Shown here: in pieces, positions 26,859 through 36,479 of the stretch
Layout: every line of letters starts with the position of its first letter
Numbering within the stretch: the first letter of the stretch is position 1
Source of the DNA: Gemmatimonadota bacterium
GTDB taxonomy: Bacteria > Gemmatimonadota > Gemmatimonadetes > Gemmatimonadales > Gemmatimonadaceae
NCBI GenBank assembly: GCA_016871915.1
Contig: VHBP01000001.1
Coordinates: 50,790-114,789, forward strand
DNA: 64,000 nt
Direction: 5' to 3'
The notes under the pieces: model-generated
The model's input: the letters and a program-made list of their open reading frames with translations, nothing else
Told to the model about the DNA's origin: nothing
Database searches by the model: none
Program-made: the position numbers and the translations under genes

Positions 26859-28237
26859 CACCGCAGGGATTGTCCGCGCTCGCGAGCGCGGGTGAGATCG
26901 CGGTGATCGGGCTCGGGGCGAGTGGCGCAGCGGCGGCCCGTCTGCTCGCGCGCGCGGGTGCGCGCGTCTACGTGAGCGATGCGGGGCGGGGCGATCGGGT
27001 GCAGCAGCTGGCGGCCACGTTGCGCGCCGACGGGATCGATGCGGAGTCGGGGGCGCATGACCTCGATCGGATCGCTCGCGCGGGCACGGTGGTCGTCAGC
27101 CCTGGGGTCCCGCCGAGCGCGCCGCCAGTGGCCGCCGCCCAGGCGCGGGGGATCCCCGTCCTGTCGGAGATCGATGTCGCGCTTCGCGCGCTCCCCGCGC
27201 TGATCTACATCGCGACCACTGGGACGAACGGGAAGACGACGGTCACCGCGCTGATTGGGCATCTCCTCCGCGCCGTCGGGCGTGACGCCGTCGAGGCGGG
27301 GAACATCGGGACCCCGCTCGCCGAGATCGCGATGCGAGAGACGCCACCCACCTGGGCCTCACTCGAGCTCTCGAGCTTCCAGCTGCACGACACGCCATCC
27401 GTCGCTCCACGGGTGGCGGTGCTCACCAACCTGAGCCCCGACCATCTCGATCGGTACGACTCGCTCGACGCTTACTACGGCGACAAGATGCAGCTCTTCG
27501 CGAACGCCACCGCGCAGTCGCTCCGTGTGGTGAATGGTGACGACACCGAGGTGATGCGTCGCACGGCCGGGTTCGCGGGCCGCGCGCTACGCTTCTCGCT
27601 CACCGATGCCACGGCCGAGGCCTGGTACGATCGGGCCGGTGACCGCCTCATGCTTGCTGGGGCGCCGCTGCTCGCGCGCGCCGAGCTGCATCTCCTCGGC
27701 GATCACAATGTCGCCAACGCGCTCTGTGCCGCGCTCGCGGTCTGGGTGGCGGACCCCACGCACCAGACGGTGGAGGCGCGCGCGCGGCTCGCCGAGGGAC
27801 TGCGCTCCTTCCGAGCGATCCCGCATCGTGTGGAGCCGGTGGGGGAGGTCGGCGGTGTGCTCTGGGTGAACGACTCCAAGGCGACAAATGTGAGCGCGGC
27901 GCGCGTCGCGCTCGAGGGGATGACGCGACCGGTGATCCTCCTGCTCGGGGGGCGCCACAAGGGGGAGCCGTACACGGCGATGCTCGACGCCATCCGCGCG
28001 CGCTGCAAGGTGGTGCTCGCCTATGGCGAGGCGGCGGCCCTCGTGGTCGCGGACCTCGAGGGACATGTGCCCGTCGAGCGGCTCGGATCGTCATTCGAGG
28101 ACGTCATCGCGCGCGCGCGTGCCCTCGCGGCGCCCGGCGACGTGGTCCTCTTGGCCCCCGCCTGCTCGAGCTACGACATGTTCACCGACTATCTGCATCG
28201 CGGCGAGACCTTCCGTCGGCTCGCCCTCGGCGCGTGA
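26855..28237 (+). CDS. murD: UDP-MurNAc-L-alanine:D-glutamate ligase
   Basis: Adds D-glutamate to UDP-MurNAc-L-Ala. 460 residues from the ATG at 26855, which overlaps the mraY stop. N-terminal Rossmann-like VIGLGASGAAAARLL, ATP-binding TTGTNGKTTVTALI, then NLSPDHLDRYDSL and NDSKATN. All domains complete. Confidence 0.95.
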   Translation: MTPQGLSALASAGEIAVIGLGASGAAAARLLARAGARVYVSDAGRGDRVQQLAATLRADGIDAESGAHDLDRIARAGTVVVSPGVPPSAPPVAAAQARGIPVLSEIDVALRALPALIYIATTGTNGKTTVTALIGHLLRAVGRDAVEAGNIGTPLAEIAMRETPPTWASLELSSFQLHDTPSVAPRVAVLTNLSPDHLDRYDSLDAYYGDKMQLFANATAQSLRVVNGDDTEVMRRTAGFAGRALRFSLTDATAEAWYDRAGDRLMLAGAPLLARAELHLLGDHNVANALCAALAVWVADPTHQTVEARARLAEGLRSFRAIPHRVEPVGEVGGVLWVNDSKATNVSAARVALEGMTRPVILLLGGRHKGEPYTAMLDAIRARCKVVLAYGEAAALVVADLEGHVPVERLGSSFEDVIARARALAAPGDVVLLAPACSSYDMFTDYLHRGETFRRLALGA

Positions 28238-29448
28238 CCGCGCCGCCGATCCTCTGGAAGGACGCTGAGTCGGCAGCGAGCGGCGATCGGTCCACCGGGG
28301 CTCGCTTCCGGTGGCGGATGTCGCTCGAGGCGCGGATCCTCATCGTCGTCACCGCGGTGCTCCTCGCCTTCGGGCTCGCGACGCTCTATTCGGCGAGCGC
28401 GGGGGTGGCGATGGCGGCCCAGCGGCCGAGCTGGCACTTCCTCTATCGACAGTTGACCGGGGTCCTCGCCGGCCTGGTGGGTTTCGCCTTCTTCGCGAAA
28501 GTCGACGCCGACCGGTGGGAACGGTTCGCGTGGGCGGGGATGATCCTGGCGATCCTCGGCCTCCTCCTCACCGTCTTGCCGTTCACCCGGTCGATCGCGC
28601 CGCCGATCAATGGGTCGCGTCGCTTCCTGCTCGGCGGATCGATCCAGCCCTCCGAGTTCGGCAAGCTCGCTCTCGTCATCTGGACGGCGATGCTGATCGT
28701 GAAGAAGGGAGGGGAACAGGGACTCCGCCGCCTGAGCAAGGGACTCGCACCCTTCGGCGCGATCTTCGGGATCCTGACCGCGCTCGTCGCGTTGGAGCCG
28801 GATGTCTCGGTCGCCCTCTTCTATGCCCTCGTGATGGGGGTGATGCTCTTCGCCGCCGGCGCGCGCATCGGACACTTCGTCTTCCTCGGGATCGTCGGGA
28901 TCCCCTTCGTCTGGACCTTCGTCGGGAAGTTCGACTACATCGTGCGGCGCCTGCTCGGCTTCGTTGACGGGACCGATGGCACCGAGGCGGTGAAGCATCA
29001 GTTGCAGCAGTCGTTGATCGCCGTCGGCTCCGGTGGACTCTTCGGCGTGGGCTTCGGGCAGGGACGACAGCAGTTCGGTTTCCTCCCGCTCCCATACAAC
29101 GACTTCATCGGGAGCAATGTCGGTGAGGAGTGGGGGTTCGTCGGGTTGGCGGGGTTGATCGTGCTCTACTCGCTCTGGACCTGGCTCGGCTTCCGCATCG
29201 CGAAGCAGGCGCGCTCCCCGTTCCTGCAACTGTTCGCGATCGGCCTGACCACCACGATGGTCTTCACGGCGTATCTGCATCTCGGCGTCGTGATCGGGCT
29301 GCTTCCGACCACGGGACTCACCCTGCCGTTCGTCTCGTACGGTCGATCGAACATCATGCTCTCGCTCTTCATCACGGGGCTCCTGGTGAACATCGGGAGT
29401 GAACGCGAGCGCGTGGGTGGCCGCGCGTCGGCATCCGCCGCGCGATGA
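28234..29448 (+). CDS. ftsW: SEDS-family septal peptidoglycan polymerase FtsW
   Basis: Polymerises lipid II at the septum together with FtsI. 404 residues with about ten membrane helices. Conserved SEDS stretches are NGSRRFL, QPSEFGKLALV, EPDVSVA, the GSGGLFGVGFGQG loop and LPTTGLTLPFVSYG. After SYG the usual GGSS reads RSN. GTG at 28234 overlaps murD; an ATG at 28318 (MSLEAR) could be an alternative start without the polar N-terminal 28 residues. Confidence 0.93.
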   Translation: MTAPPILWKDAESAASGDRSTGARFRWRMSLEARILIVVTAVLLAFGLATLYSASAGVAMAAQRPSWHFLYRQLTGVLAGLVGFAFFAKVDADRWERFAWAGMILAILGLLLTVLPFTRSIAPPINGSRRFLLGGSIQPSEFGKLALVIWTAMLIVKKGGEQGLRRLSKGLAPFGAIFGILTALVALEPDVSVALFYALVMGVMLFAAGARIGHFVFLGIVGIPFVWTFVGKFDYIVRRLLGFVDGTDGTEAVKHQLQQSLIAVGSGGLFGVGFGQGRQQFGFLPLPYNDFIGSNVGEEWGFVGLAGLIVLYSLWTWLGFRIAKQARSPFLQLFAIGLTTTMVFTAYLHLGVVIGLLPTTGLTLPFVSYGRSNIMLSLFITGLLVNIGSERERVGGRASASAAR

Positions 29449-30542
29449 ACGTCCTCTTCACCGGCGGTGGGACCGGCGGGCATCTCTATCCGGCGCTCGC
29501 GATCGCGCGCGCGCTCGTCGCGATCCGTCCGGAGGCCCGTCCCTTCTTCGTCGGGGCGCAGCGTGGGATCGAGCGTGATGTGTTGCCCACCACCGAGTTC
29601 CCGCATCAGCTGCTCGACCTGCATCCGCTCTATCGGCCGCAGCTCTGGCGGAACTGGAAGACGCTGCGCGGCGCGGTGAGTGGGTGGCGCGCGATGTCGA
29701 CGCTCGGACGCTCGCTCCGTCCGGCGATGGTGGTCGGCACCGGGGGCTATGCTGCCGGGCTCGCCTCGGCGTGGGCGTGGGCGCATCGGGTCCCACTCGT
29801 GCAGCACATCGGCGATGCGGTGCCTGGGATCACGGCGCGCTGGACGGCGCGCTTCGCGGCCGAAGCCTACCTCGGCTATCCCGAGGCCGAGCGTTGGTTG
29901 CCGACAGGGCGCTGTCTCTACCGTGATACGGGGAATCCGATCCAGCCGCCCCCCGATCTGCATCCGGCGCCCGCGGAGGCGCGAGCGCAGTGGGGGTTCC
30001 CGGCGAACGCGACGGTGTTGCTCGTCTTCGGCGGCTCGCAGGGATCGCGCGCGATCAACCGCGCGGTGGCCAGCTGGGTGGAGCGGGGGATCCCGGCGGG
30101 ACTCTGCATCCTCTGGGCGACTGGGCGCGGGCAGCATGAGGTGTTCGCGCATCTCGACCGCGCCGATGTGCGCGTGGTGCCCTACCTCTCCCCGATCAGC
30201 GAGGCGTATGCGGCGGCCGACCTCGCGCTCGTCCGGGGCGGGATGATGGGGACGAGTGAGCTCAGTGCGTGGGGGATCCCGATGGTGATCGTCCCGCTCC
30301 CGTCAGCGGCACAGGACCATCAGACGGCGAATGCGCGGGTGCTCGAGGTGGCAGGGGCGGCGCGGCATCTCCCCGAGTCCGCGTTGAGCGCTGAGCGGAT
30401 CGACGCCGAGGTGCGGGGATTGCTCGACGATCCGGCGGCGCGCCATATCATGAGTGCGGCAGCTCGGCAGCGCGGACGCCCGACTGCGGCCGCAGACATC
30501 GCTCGGTATATCGCGCAGCGACTCGATCGCCGCGCCATCTAG
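29445..30542 (+). CDS. murG: Lipid I GlcNAc-transferase
   Basis: Adds GlcNAc to lipid I, giving lipid II, at the inner face of the membrane. 365 residues of GT-B fold. N-terminal FTGGGTGGHLYPALAIA, GTGGYAAG, the C-domain GGSQGSRAIN and the UDP-GlcNAc site ending in AAQDHQTANA. Overlaps ftsW by 4 nt. The stop TAG is part of the -10-like hexamer ahead of murC. Confidence 0.95.
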   Translation: MNVLFTGGGTGGHLYPALAIARALVAIRPEARPFFVGAQRGIERDVLPTTEFPHQLLDLHPLYRPQLWRNWKTLRGAVSGWRAMSTLGRSLRPAMVVGTGGYAAGLASAWAWAHRVPLVQHIGDAVPGITARWTARFAAEAYLGYPEAERWLPTGRCLYRDTGNPIQPPPDLHPAPAEARAQWGFPANATVLLVFGGSQGSRAINRAVASWVERGIPAGLCILWATGRGQHEVFAHLDRADVRVVPYLSPISEAYAAADLALVRGGMMGTSELSAWGIPMVIVPLPSAAQDHQTANARVLEVAGAARHLPESALSAERIDAEVRGLLDDPAARHIMSAAARQRGRPTAAADIARYIAQRLDRRAI

Positions 30543-30545
30543 ATT
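30540..30545 (+). promoter_or_regulatory. -10-like TAGATT 6 nt before murC start
   Basis: TAGATT uses the murG stop codon, then CCTCGC, then the murC ATG. This is one of only two gaps inside the otherwise overlapping dcw cluster, and suggests an internal promoter for murC-ftsQ-ftsA. Confidence 0.5.
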
Positions 30546-30551
30546 CCTCGC

Positions 30552-31928
30552 ATGCCACTGCTCGATCCCACCGATCCACGGCCGGTCCACTTCCAAGGGA
30601 TCGGCGGCGCCGGGATGAGTGCGCTCGCCGAACTACTCCACCGACGCGGCGCGCGCGTGACCGGGTGCGACCGTGATGCCGCAGGCGCCGCTGACCTGAT
30701 CGCGCTCGGGATCCCGGTGCAGACGGGGCACGACCCGGCGCATCTCGAGGGCCATCGCGCCCTCGTCGTCTCCAGTGCGATCCCCAAGGACCATCCCGAG
30801 GTCGCACGCGCGCGCGCCATGGGGATCGAGGTGGTGCGTCGCGCCGAGGCGCTCGCCGAAGCGACCGCGGGCGGGGTGCTGATCGGCATCGCGGGGACGC
30901 ACGGGAAGAGCACGACGACGGTGATGACCACCGAGGCGCTCGCGGCGGCAGGGAAGGCACCCACCGGCGTGGTGGGTGCGCGCGTGACGGCGTGGGGCGG
31001 GAATCTCTCGCGCGGCAGGCACGAGCTCTTCGTGGTCGAGGCCGACGAGTACGACCGGTCGTTCCTCGCGCTCACGCCCACGGTGGCGGTGGTGACGAAC
31101 GTCGAGGTCGATCATCTCGACATCTACGCCGATCTCGCTGACATCACGGCGACCTTCGCGACCTATGTGCGGCGCGCGCGCTATGTGGTGCTCTGTGCCG
31201 ACGACCCGGGCGCGAATGCGCTCCCCTCGCCGGCGACCGCCGAGGTGATCCGCTACGGGATCACGAGCCCCGACGCGCGACTCCTCGCGCGGGAGATCCG
31301 TCATCACGATGGGGGCTCGACCTTCACCGTGGTCTACGATGGGAAGCCGCTGGGGGAGGTGCACCTGGGCGTTCCTGGCAAGCACAATGTGTTGAATGCG
31401 CTCGCGGCCCTCGCCTCCGGGATCGGTCCGTGGGGGCTGACGGTGGATGCGATGGCGCCGGGGCTCGCGCGCTTCGTCGGGGCGGAGCGGCGCTTCCAGC
31501 GGAAAGGCAACGCACGCGGTGTGACGGTGGTCGACGACTACGCGCATCATCCCACTGAGGTGGCGGCGACGCTCGCCGCGGCACGCGAGGCGTATCCCGA
31601 TCGTCGGATCGTCGTCGCCTTCCAACCGCACCTCTTCAGCCGCACGCGGGACTTCGCGGAGGAGTTCGGGCAGGCGCTCGCCGCCGCTGACGTGCTCTGT
31701 CTCGCGGAGATCTATCCGGCACGCGAGCAGCCGATCCCCGGGGTGACGAGCGCGCTGATCGCCGACGCGGCCGCGCGCGCCGGCCGGGCGCCGGCGTGGA
31801 CCGGGCCGCGTGACACGATGGCGGTTGCCCTCGCCGATCTCGTGCGGGAAGGCGATGTGGTGCTCACCGTCGGGGCGGGGGACGTGACCAAGACGGGGCC
31901 CGAGCTCCTCGCGAGGTTGGAGGCGTGA
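30552..31928 (+). CDS. murC: UDP-MurNAc:L-alanine ligase
   Basis: First amino-acid ligase of the stem peptide. 458 residues; N-terminal GIGGAGMSALAELL, ATP site GIAGTHGKSTTT, then VEADEYDRSFL and the central VVDDYAHHPTEV. Starts 9 nt after murG and overlaps ftsQ by 4 nt. Confidence 0.96.
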   Translation: MPLLDPTDPRPVHFQGIGGAGMSALAELLHRRGARVTGCDRDAAGAADLIALGIPVQTGHDPAHLEGHRALVVSSAIPKDHPEVARARAMGIEVVRRAEALAEATAGGVLIGIAGTHGKSTTTVMTTEALAAAGKAPTGVVGARVTAWGGNLSRGRHELFVVEADEYDRSFLALTPTVAVVTNVEVDHLDIYADLADITATFATYVRRARYVVLCADDPGANALPSPATAEVIRYGITSPDARLLAREIRHHDGGSTFTVVYDGKPLGEVHLGVPGKHNVLNALAALASGIGPWGLTVDAMAPGLARFVGAERRFQRKGNARGVTVVDDYAHHPTEVAATLAAAREAYPDRRIVVAFQPHLFSRTRDFAEEFGQALAAADVLCLAEIYPAREQPIPGVTSALIADAAARAGRAPAWTGPRDTMAVALADLVREGDVVLTVGAGDVTKTGPELLARLEA

Positions 31929-32644
31929 CCGACGAGGTCAGCTGGCGCGACCGCCTGAGACAGCGCCTTCGCTGGCTCTGGCGCGGGACGATCGTGGTGG
32001 TGCTCGTCTCGAGCCCCTGGTGGGGGCGCGAAGGGCTGCGGCGCATGGAGTTCTTCCAAGTGCGGCGCGTGGTGATCGAGGGGACCCGTTACGCGGCCCC
32101 CGACGAAATCGTTTCGAGGTTGAGGGTCGACACCACCGCCTCGATCTGGGACGGGACGTCGCCCTTGGTGGCGCGGGTCCGAGAGCATCCGCAGGTGCGC
32201 GAGGTGCGCATTCGGCGGCGGCTCCCGGGGACGCTCGTGGTGCAGGTGACGGAACGCCCGCCGGTGGCGCTGGTGAACACGCCATCCGGGTTGCGCGTCA
32301 CCGATGCCGACGGCGCGACCCTCCCGGTGGATCCCACCGCCATCGATGTCGATCTCCCCGTGCTGGCGACCCGCGACACGCTCCTCCTGCGGTTGTTGAG
32401 CGAGGTGCAAGACGCGCTCCCCGCGCTCTACGCGCAGGTGAGCGATGCTCGTCGAGGGCCGGAGGGCGCGGTGGTGCTGGAACTCGCCAGTGTCCGTCTC
32501 CTCGCTGGGGCGGACGTCTCATCAGGGCGCCTCGCCGAGGCGCTCGCCGTACAGCAGGACCTCGTCACCCGTGGACGGACGGCGGTGGAGCTCGATCTCC
32601 GCTTTCGCGACCAGGTGGTGGCCCGACTCTCGACCACGCCATGA
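31925..32644 (+). CDS. ftsQ: Cell division protein FtsQ/DivIB
   Basis: A 239-residue bitopic divisome protein. It has a short cytoplasmic part rich in Arg and Trp, a membrane helix (about 18-33), and a POTRA domain with VRRVVIEGTRYA, ASIWDG and LPGTLVVQVTERPPVALV. GTG start overlapping murC; stop overlaps ftsA. It links early and late divisome parts. Confidence 0.9.
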   Translation: MTDEVSWRDRLRQRLRWLWRGTIVVVLVSSPWWGREGLRRMEFFQVRRVVIEGTRYAAPDEIVSRLRVDTTASIWDGTSPLVARVREHPQVREVRIRRRLPGTLVVQVTERPPVALVNTPSGLRVTDADGATLPVDPTAIDVDLPVLATRDTLLLRLLSEVQDALPALYAQVSDARRGPEGAVVLELASVRLLAGADVSSGRLAEALAVQQDLVTRGRTAVELDLRFRDQVVARLSTTP

Positions 32645-33906
32645 ACCCTGATCGTCTCGTCGCTGGCCTCGACATCGGATCCGCCAAGACCACCGCGGTG
32701 ATCGCGGAGGTCGTGGGGGATCTGCCCAAGCATCCCACGGTGAACATCCTCGGGGTGGGACAGTCGCGCACGACGGGACTCCGCAAGGGCGTGGTCGCGG
32801 ATATCGAGGAGACGCAGCGATCGATCGCCAGGGCGCTGCAGGATGCCGAGCGGATGGCGGGGGCGAAGGTCGAGACCGTCTATGCCGGGATCGCGGGTGA
32901 GCACATGCAGGCGATGACCTCCACCGGGATCGCCTCGATCACCGGGGCGGAGATCACCAAGGCCGACGTCGACCGCGCGAACGCGGTGGCGCGCGCCCAG
33001 AGCATCCCGCAGGACCGCGAGCTCATCCATGCGATCCCGCAGGAATACACCGTCGACAAAAGCTTCGGGATTCGCGACCCGATCGGGATGATCGGCACGC
33101 GGCTCGAGACCGAGATGTATCTCGTCACGATCGGCGCCTCGCCGGCGATGAACCTGCGCAAGGCGGTGGAGCGCGCGGGGTATCGTGTGGGGGAGCTCGT
33201 CCTCGAGCCACTTGCCAGCGCCCTCGCGGTGTTGACCGATGATGAGAAGGAGCTGGGCGTCGCGCTGATCGAACTCGGCGCTGGCACCACCGATGTGGCG
33301 GTGTTCCACGAGGGGAAGATCCGGCATCTCGGGACCATTCCCTACGGTGGGATGAACGTCACGAGCGATATCGTCCACGGGCTCGGCGTCACGCAGGCCG
33401 ACGCGGAGCAGCTGAAGGCGACCTACGGCGCCGCATTCGAGCCGCTGGTGCCGCATGACGAACGGTTGCGCCTCCCGAGCACGGGGGCGCAGGGGGAGCG
33501 TGAGATCCCGCGGTCGTTGCTGGCCCACATCATCCATCAGCGCACGCAGGAGATCTTCGAGCTGGTGCTGCGCGATGTGGAAGGGGCGGGGTTGATCCCC
33601 AAGCTCGCCGCGGGCGTCGTGGTGACGGGCGGCGCCGCAGCGCAGCCCGGCACGGCGGATCTCGCGAGCGATGTGTTCGGGACCGGCGCGCGACTCGGGG
33701 TCCCGGGCGAGTCACTCGGCGGCCTCGCCGATGCCGTGCAGTCCCCGCGCTTCGCGACGGTGACGGGCCTCGTCCAGTACGGGGCGCATCGTGTCGCGAT
33801 GGGGGCCGGGGCCTCCAAGGGCGGTCGGCGCCTCGGGTTGCCGGCGACGCCCTCGATGGACCAGTTCGCGGGCAAGGTCAAGACCTGGCTGCAGGACTTC
33901 TTCTAG
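32641..33906 (+). CDS. ftsA: Cell division protein FtsA
   Basis: Actin-like membrane tether of the Z-ring. 421 residues from the ATG at 32641, which overlaps ftsQ. ATP-site motifs: AGLDIGSAKTTAVIAE, ELGAGTTDVAVF and VVTGGAA. The C-terminus ends KVKTWLQDFF, an amphipathic helix of the kind that binds the membrane. A 120-nt gap before ftsZ contains a promoter-like sequence. Confidence 0.95.
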   Translation: MNPDRLVAGLDIGSAKTTAVIAEVVGDLPKHPTVNILGVGQSRTTGLRKGVVADIEETQRSIARALQDAERMAGAKVETVYAGIAGEHMQAMTSTGIASITGAEITKADVDRANAVARAQSIPQDRELIHAIPQEYTVDKSFGIRDPIGMIGTRLETEMYLVTIGASPAMNLRKAVERAGYRVGELVLEPLASALAVLTDDEKELGVALIELGAGTTDVAVFHEGKIRHLGTIPYGGMNVTSDIVHGLGVTQADAEQLKATYGAAFEPLVPHDERLRLPSTGAQGEREIPRSLLAHIIHQRTQEIFELVLRDVEGAGLIPKLAAGVVVTGGAAAQPGTADLASDVFGTGARLGVPGESLGGLADAVQSPRFATVTGLVQYGAHRVAMGAGASKGGRRLGLPATPSMDQFAGKVKTWLQDFF

Positions 33907-33968
33907 TCCGTTTCCATCGCTGGGGGTCGGTCGTCTTCGGGATATAGGACCGGAGACGGCGGTTGCGT

Positions 33969-33974
33969 TATATT
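33969..33974 (+). promoter_or_regulatory. -10-like TATATT upstream of ftsZ
   Basis: TATATT lies 52 nt before the ftsZ ATG in the only sizeable gap of the cluster (33907-34026). It fits the common finding that ftsZ has its own promoter. No good -35 is seen. Confidence 0.45.
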
Positions 33975-34026
33975 CCGCCGTCGCCGCTGCAGTCCCCACG
34001 TCCCCTCCGATGGAGTCCGCCGCGCC

Positions 34027-35205
34027 ATGAACATCTTCGAGCTCGAGGATCACGCCGCACAGAACGCCCGCATGAAGGTCGTGGGCGTCGGCGGGGGTGG
34101 CGGCAATGCCGTCAACCGCATGATCGAGGAGCAGCTCGACGGCGTCGAGTTCATCTCGGTGAACACCGATGCGCAGGCGCTGATCAACTCCAAGTCGGAT
34201 GTGAAGGTCCAGATCGGCAAGAAGCTGACGCGCGGTCTTGGCGCCGGCGCGCGGCCGGAGATCGGCCGTCAGGCGATCGAGGAGAATCGTGATGAGGTGG
34301 CCCGCGCCCTCGCGGGGTCCGACCTCGTCTTCGTGACCTGTGGGATGGGCGGCGGCACCGGGACCGGGGCCGCGCCGATCATCTGCGAGATCGCCAAGGA
34401 AGCGGGCGCCCTCACCGTCGGCATCGTGACCAAGCCCTTCCTCTTCGAGGGGCGTAAGCGGATGCGCCAAGCGGACGAGGGGATCGCCGAGATGGCGAAG
34501 CATGTCGACACGCTGATCGTCGTCCCGAACGAGCGACTCCTCGCCGTCGTGGGGAAGGGGATCCCGTTCCAGGATGCGCTGAAGAAGGCCGACGAGGTGC
34601 TGCTCCAGGCGACCGGCGGCATCTCGAGCATCATCACCAAGGCGGGGGTCGTGAACGTCGACTTCGCCGATGTGCGCACCGTCATGAAGGACGGTGGCTC
34701 GGCGATCATGGGGACGGGGATCGGGCGCGGGGAGAATCGCGCGGTCGATGCCGCGCGGATGGCGATCGACTCGCCACTCCTCGACAACGTCTCGATCGCG
34801 GGCGCGCGTGGCGTGCTGATCAACATCACCGGCGGGATGGAGCTCACCTTGGGCGAGGTCACCACGATCTCGGATATCGTGAAGGAGGCGGTGGGCGAGG
34901 AGACCGAGATCATCTTCGGTGCCGTCTACGAGCCCGCGATGCAGGGCGAGGTGCGCGTGACCGCGATCGCCACCGGGTTCGAGCGGAAGGTCACGGGGGC
35001 GGCCCTCATCGGCCGTGCGGCATCGACCCCGGTCATCCCGATCGATCCGGCGATCCGCGCCGCCCGTCAGACCCCGGCGCCCGCTGCCGCGCCGCTCGTG
35101 ACCGGCAACGCCATGCCCGCGGCGCGTCCGCGCCCGGCCGCTCTCCCGCTCGAGGACCTCGGGGATATGGAGATCCCGACGTTCATCCGGAGGCAGATGG
35201 ATTGA
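34027..35205 (+). CDS. ftsZ: Cell division GTPase FtsZ
   Basis: Tubulin-like GTPase that forms the Z-ring. 392 residues. N-terminal [15 protein letters not shown], the tubulin signature [10 protein letters not shown] (about 108-117), and the T7-loop region [12 protein letters not shown] variable linker follows the GTPase core, and the conserved C-terminal peptide reads [11 protein letters not shown], the docking site for FtsA and other partners. Confidence 0.98.
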   Translation: MNIFELEDHAAQNARMKVVGVGGGGGNAVNRMIEEQLDGVEFISVNTDAQALINSKSDVKVQIGKKLTRGLGAGARPEIGRQAIEENRDEVARALAGSDLVFVTCGMGGGTGTGAAPIICEIAKEAGALTVGIVTKPFLFEGRKRMRQADEGIAEMAKHVDTLIVVPNERLLAVVGKGIPFQDALKKADEVLLQATGGISSIITKAGVVNVDFADVRTVMKDGGSAIMGTGIGRGENRAVDAARMAIDSPLLDNVSIAGARGVLINITGGMELTLGEVTTISDIVKEAVGEETEIIFGAVYEPAMQGEVRVTAIATGFERKVTGAALIGRAASTPVIPIDPAIRAARQTPAPAAAPLVTGNAMPAARPRPAALPLEDLGDMEIPTFIRRQMD

Positions 35206-36452
35206 TGCCCCGGGCGGGGCGTCTCCTTCTCGGTGCGGTGGTCGCGGCGCTCGCGATCGCCGCACTTCGTTTGCCAGCCCCTCGCGTCGGTCGGCCGGGG
35301 GAGCTCCTCGATCCCACCGTCGTGCGACGCTGGTCGCGCGCCGATACCCTCGGGCGCGGCGAGACCCTGACGGCCCTCCTCCAGCGCCGTGGCTTCGATC
35401 CCCTCGAGGCAGCGAACATCCTCGAGGCCACCCCCCTCGACTCGCGGCGGCTCCGTGCCGGGATGACGATCGAGGTGCGTGGTGATTCGGCTGGCTCCCC
35501 GGGGAACGAGGTCCGCTTCTTCCTTGGCGTGGACCGGATCATCGTGGCGCGGCGCGACGAGGCCGGCGAGTGGCGTGCCACCGACGAGCGCCTCCCGTGG
35601 ACGACCGACACCGTGCTCATCCGCGGGACGGTGCAGAGCAACCTCTACGCCGCCATCGATGCGGGCGCCGCCGACTGGCTCTCGGGGAGCGCGCGTCAGG
35701 AGCTCGCCTGGACCGTCGCTGACATCTACGAGTATCGCGTCGACATGTCGCGCGACCTGCAGCAGGGCGATCGCCTGCGAGTCGTGGTCGAGCGTGAGTC
35801 GCTGCAGACGGGGGCCTCGCGCATCGGGCGGGTCTTGGCCGCGGGGCTCGAGCGGGGCGGCAAGGAGGTCCAGGCGATTCGCCTCGAAGGTGCCTCGGGC
35901 CGGAGCCGCTACTACGATCAGGATGGGCGTTCGTTGGCCGCGACCTTCCTCCGTGCCCCCCTCTCGTTTCGTCGGATGTCGAGTGGGTTCGGGGGCCGGC
36001 GACACCCGGTGCTCGGCACCTGGCGTGCGCACAAGGGCCTCGATTACTCCGCCGCCTCGGGCACTCCGGTCCGCACGATCGGTGACGGCACCGTCACCTT
36101 CGCCGGCCGCCGCGGGGGCTATGGCAACGTCGTCGAGGTGCGCCACATCAATGGCTTCGTCACGCGCTATGCGCATCTGCGCGGGTTCGGGCCGGCGATC
36201 CGGTCGGGCGCGCGCGTCTCGATCGGCCAGACGATCGGCTATGTGGGGTCGACGGGGCTCTCGACGGGGCCGCATCTCCACTTCGAGGTGCTGGTGCGTG
36301 GGACGCATCGCGATCCGCGTGCGGCGTTGCAGTCGGCGGCGGGGCCGGCCTTGCGTGGCGCCGATCTCGACCGGTTCGGGTCGGTCCGCCGCGTGGCACA
36401 GCAGGCGCTCGAGGGGCCCACGGGGCTCGTGCGCGCCGCCGTGACCAACTGA
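35205..36452 (+). CDS. M23-family (LytM) peptidoglycan endopeptidase
   Basis: 415 residues from the ATG at 35205 on the last base of the ftsZ stop. An N-terminal signal anchor is followed by a LysM-like/OapA-like region with the LTALLQRRGFD motif. The C-terminal M23 domain keeps all zinc ligands: His and Asp in AHKGLDYSA and the last His in GPHLHFE. It is therefore probably an active hydrolase rather than an EnvC/NlpD-type degenerate activator. Its place behind ftsZ suggests septal wall splitting or cell separation. Confidence 0.88.
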   Translation: MPRAGRLLLGAVVAALAIAALRLPAPRVGRPGELLDPTVVRRWSRADTLGRGETLTALLQRRGFDPLEAANILEATPLDSRRLRAGMTIEVRGDSAGSPGNEVRFFLGVDRIIVARRDEAGEWRATDERLPWTTDTVLIRGTVQSNLYAAIDAGAADWLSGSARQELAWTVADIYEYRVDMSRDLQQGDRLRVVVERESLQTGASRIGRVLAAGLERGGKEVQAIRLEGASGRSRYYDQDGRSLAATFLRAPLSFRRMSSGFGGRRHPVLGTWRAHKGLDYSAASGTPVRTIGDGTVTFAGRRGGYGNVVEVRHINGFVTRYAHLRGFGPAIRSGARVSIGQTIGYVGSTGLSTGPHLHFEVLVRGTHRDPRAALQSAAGPALRGADLDRFGSVRRVAQQALEGPTGLVRAAVTN

Positions 36453-36479
36453 GTCGTCGCGCCAGAGCCACACACACCG

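Noticed and set aside
35202..35204. TTG start for the M23 peptidase
   Set aside because: The adjacent ATG at 35205 on the ftsZ stop fits the overlap pattern of the cluster and gives the same signal anchor.
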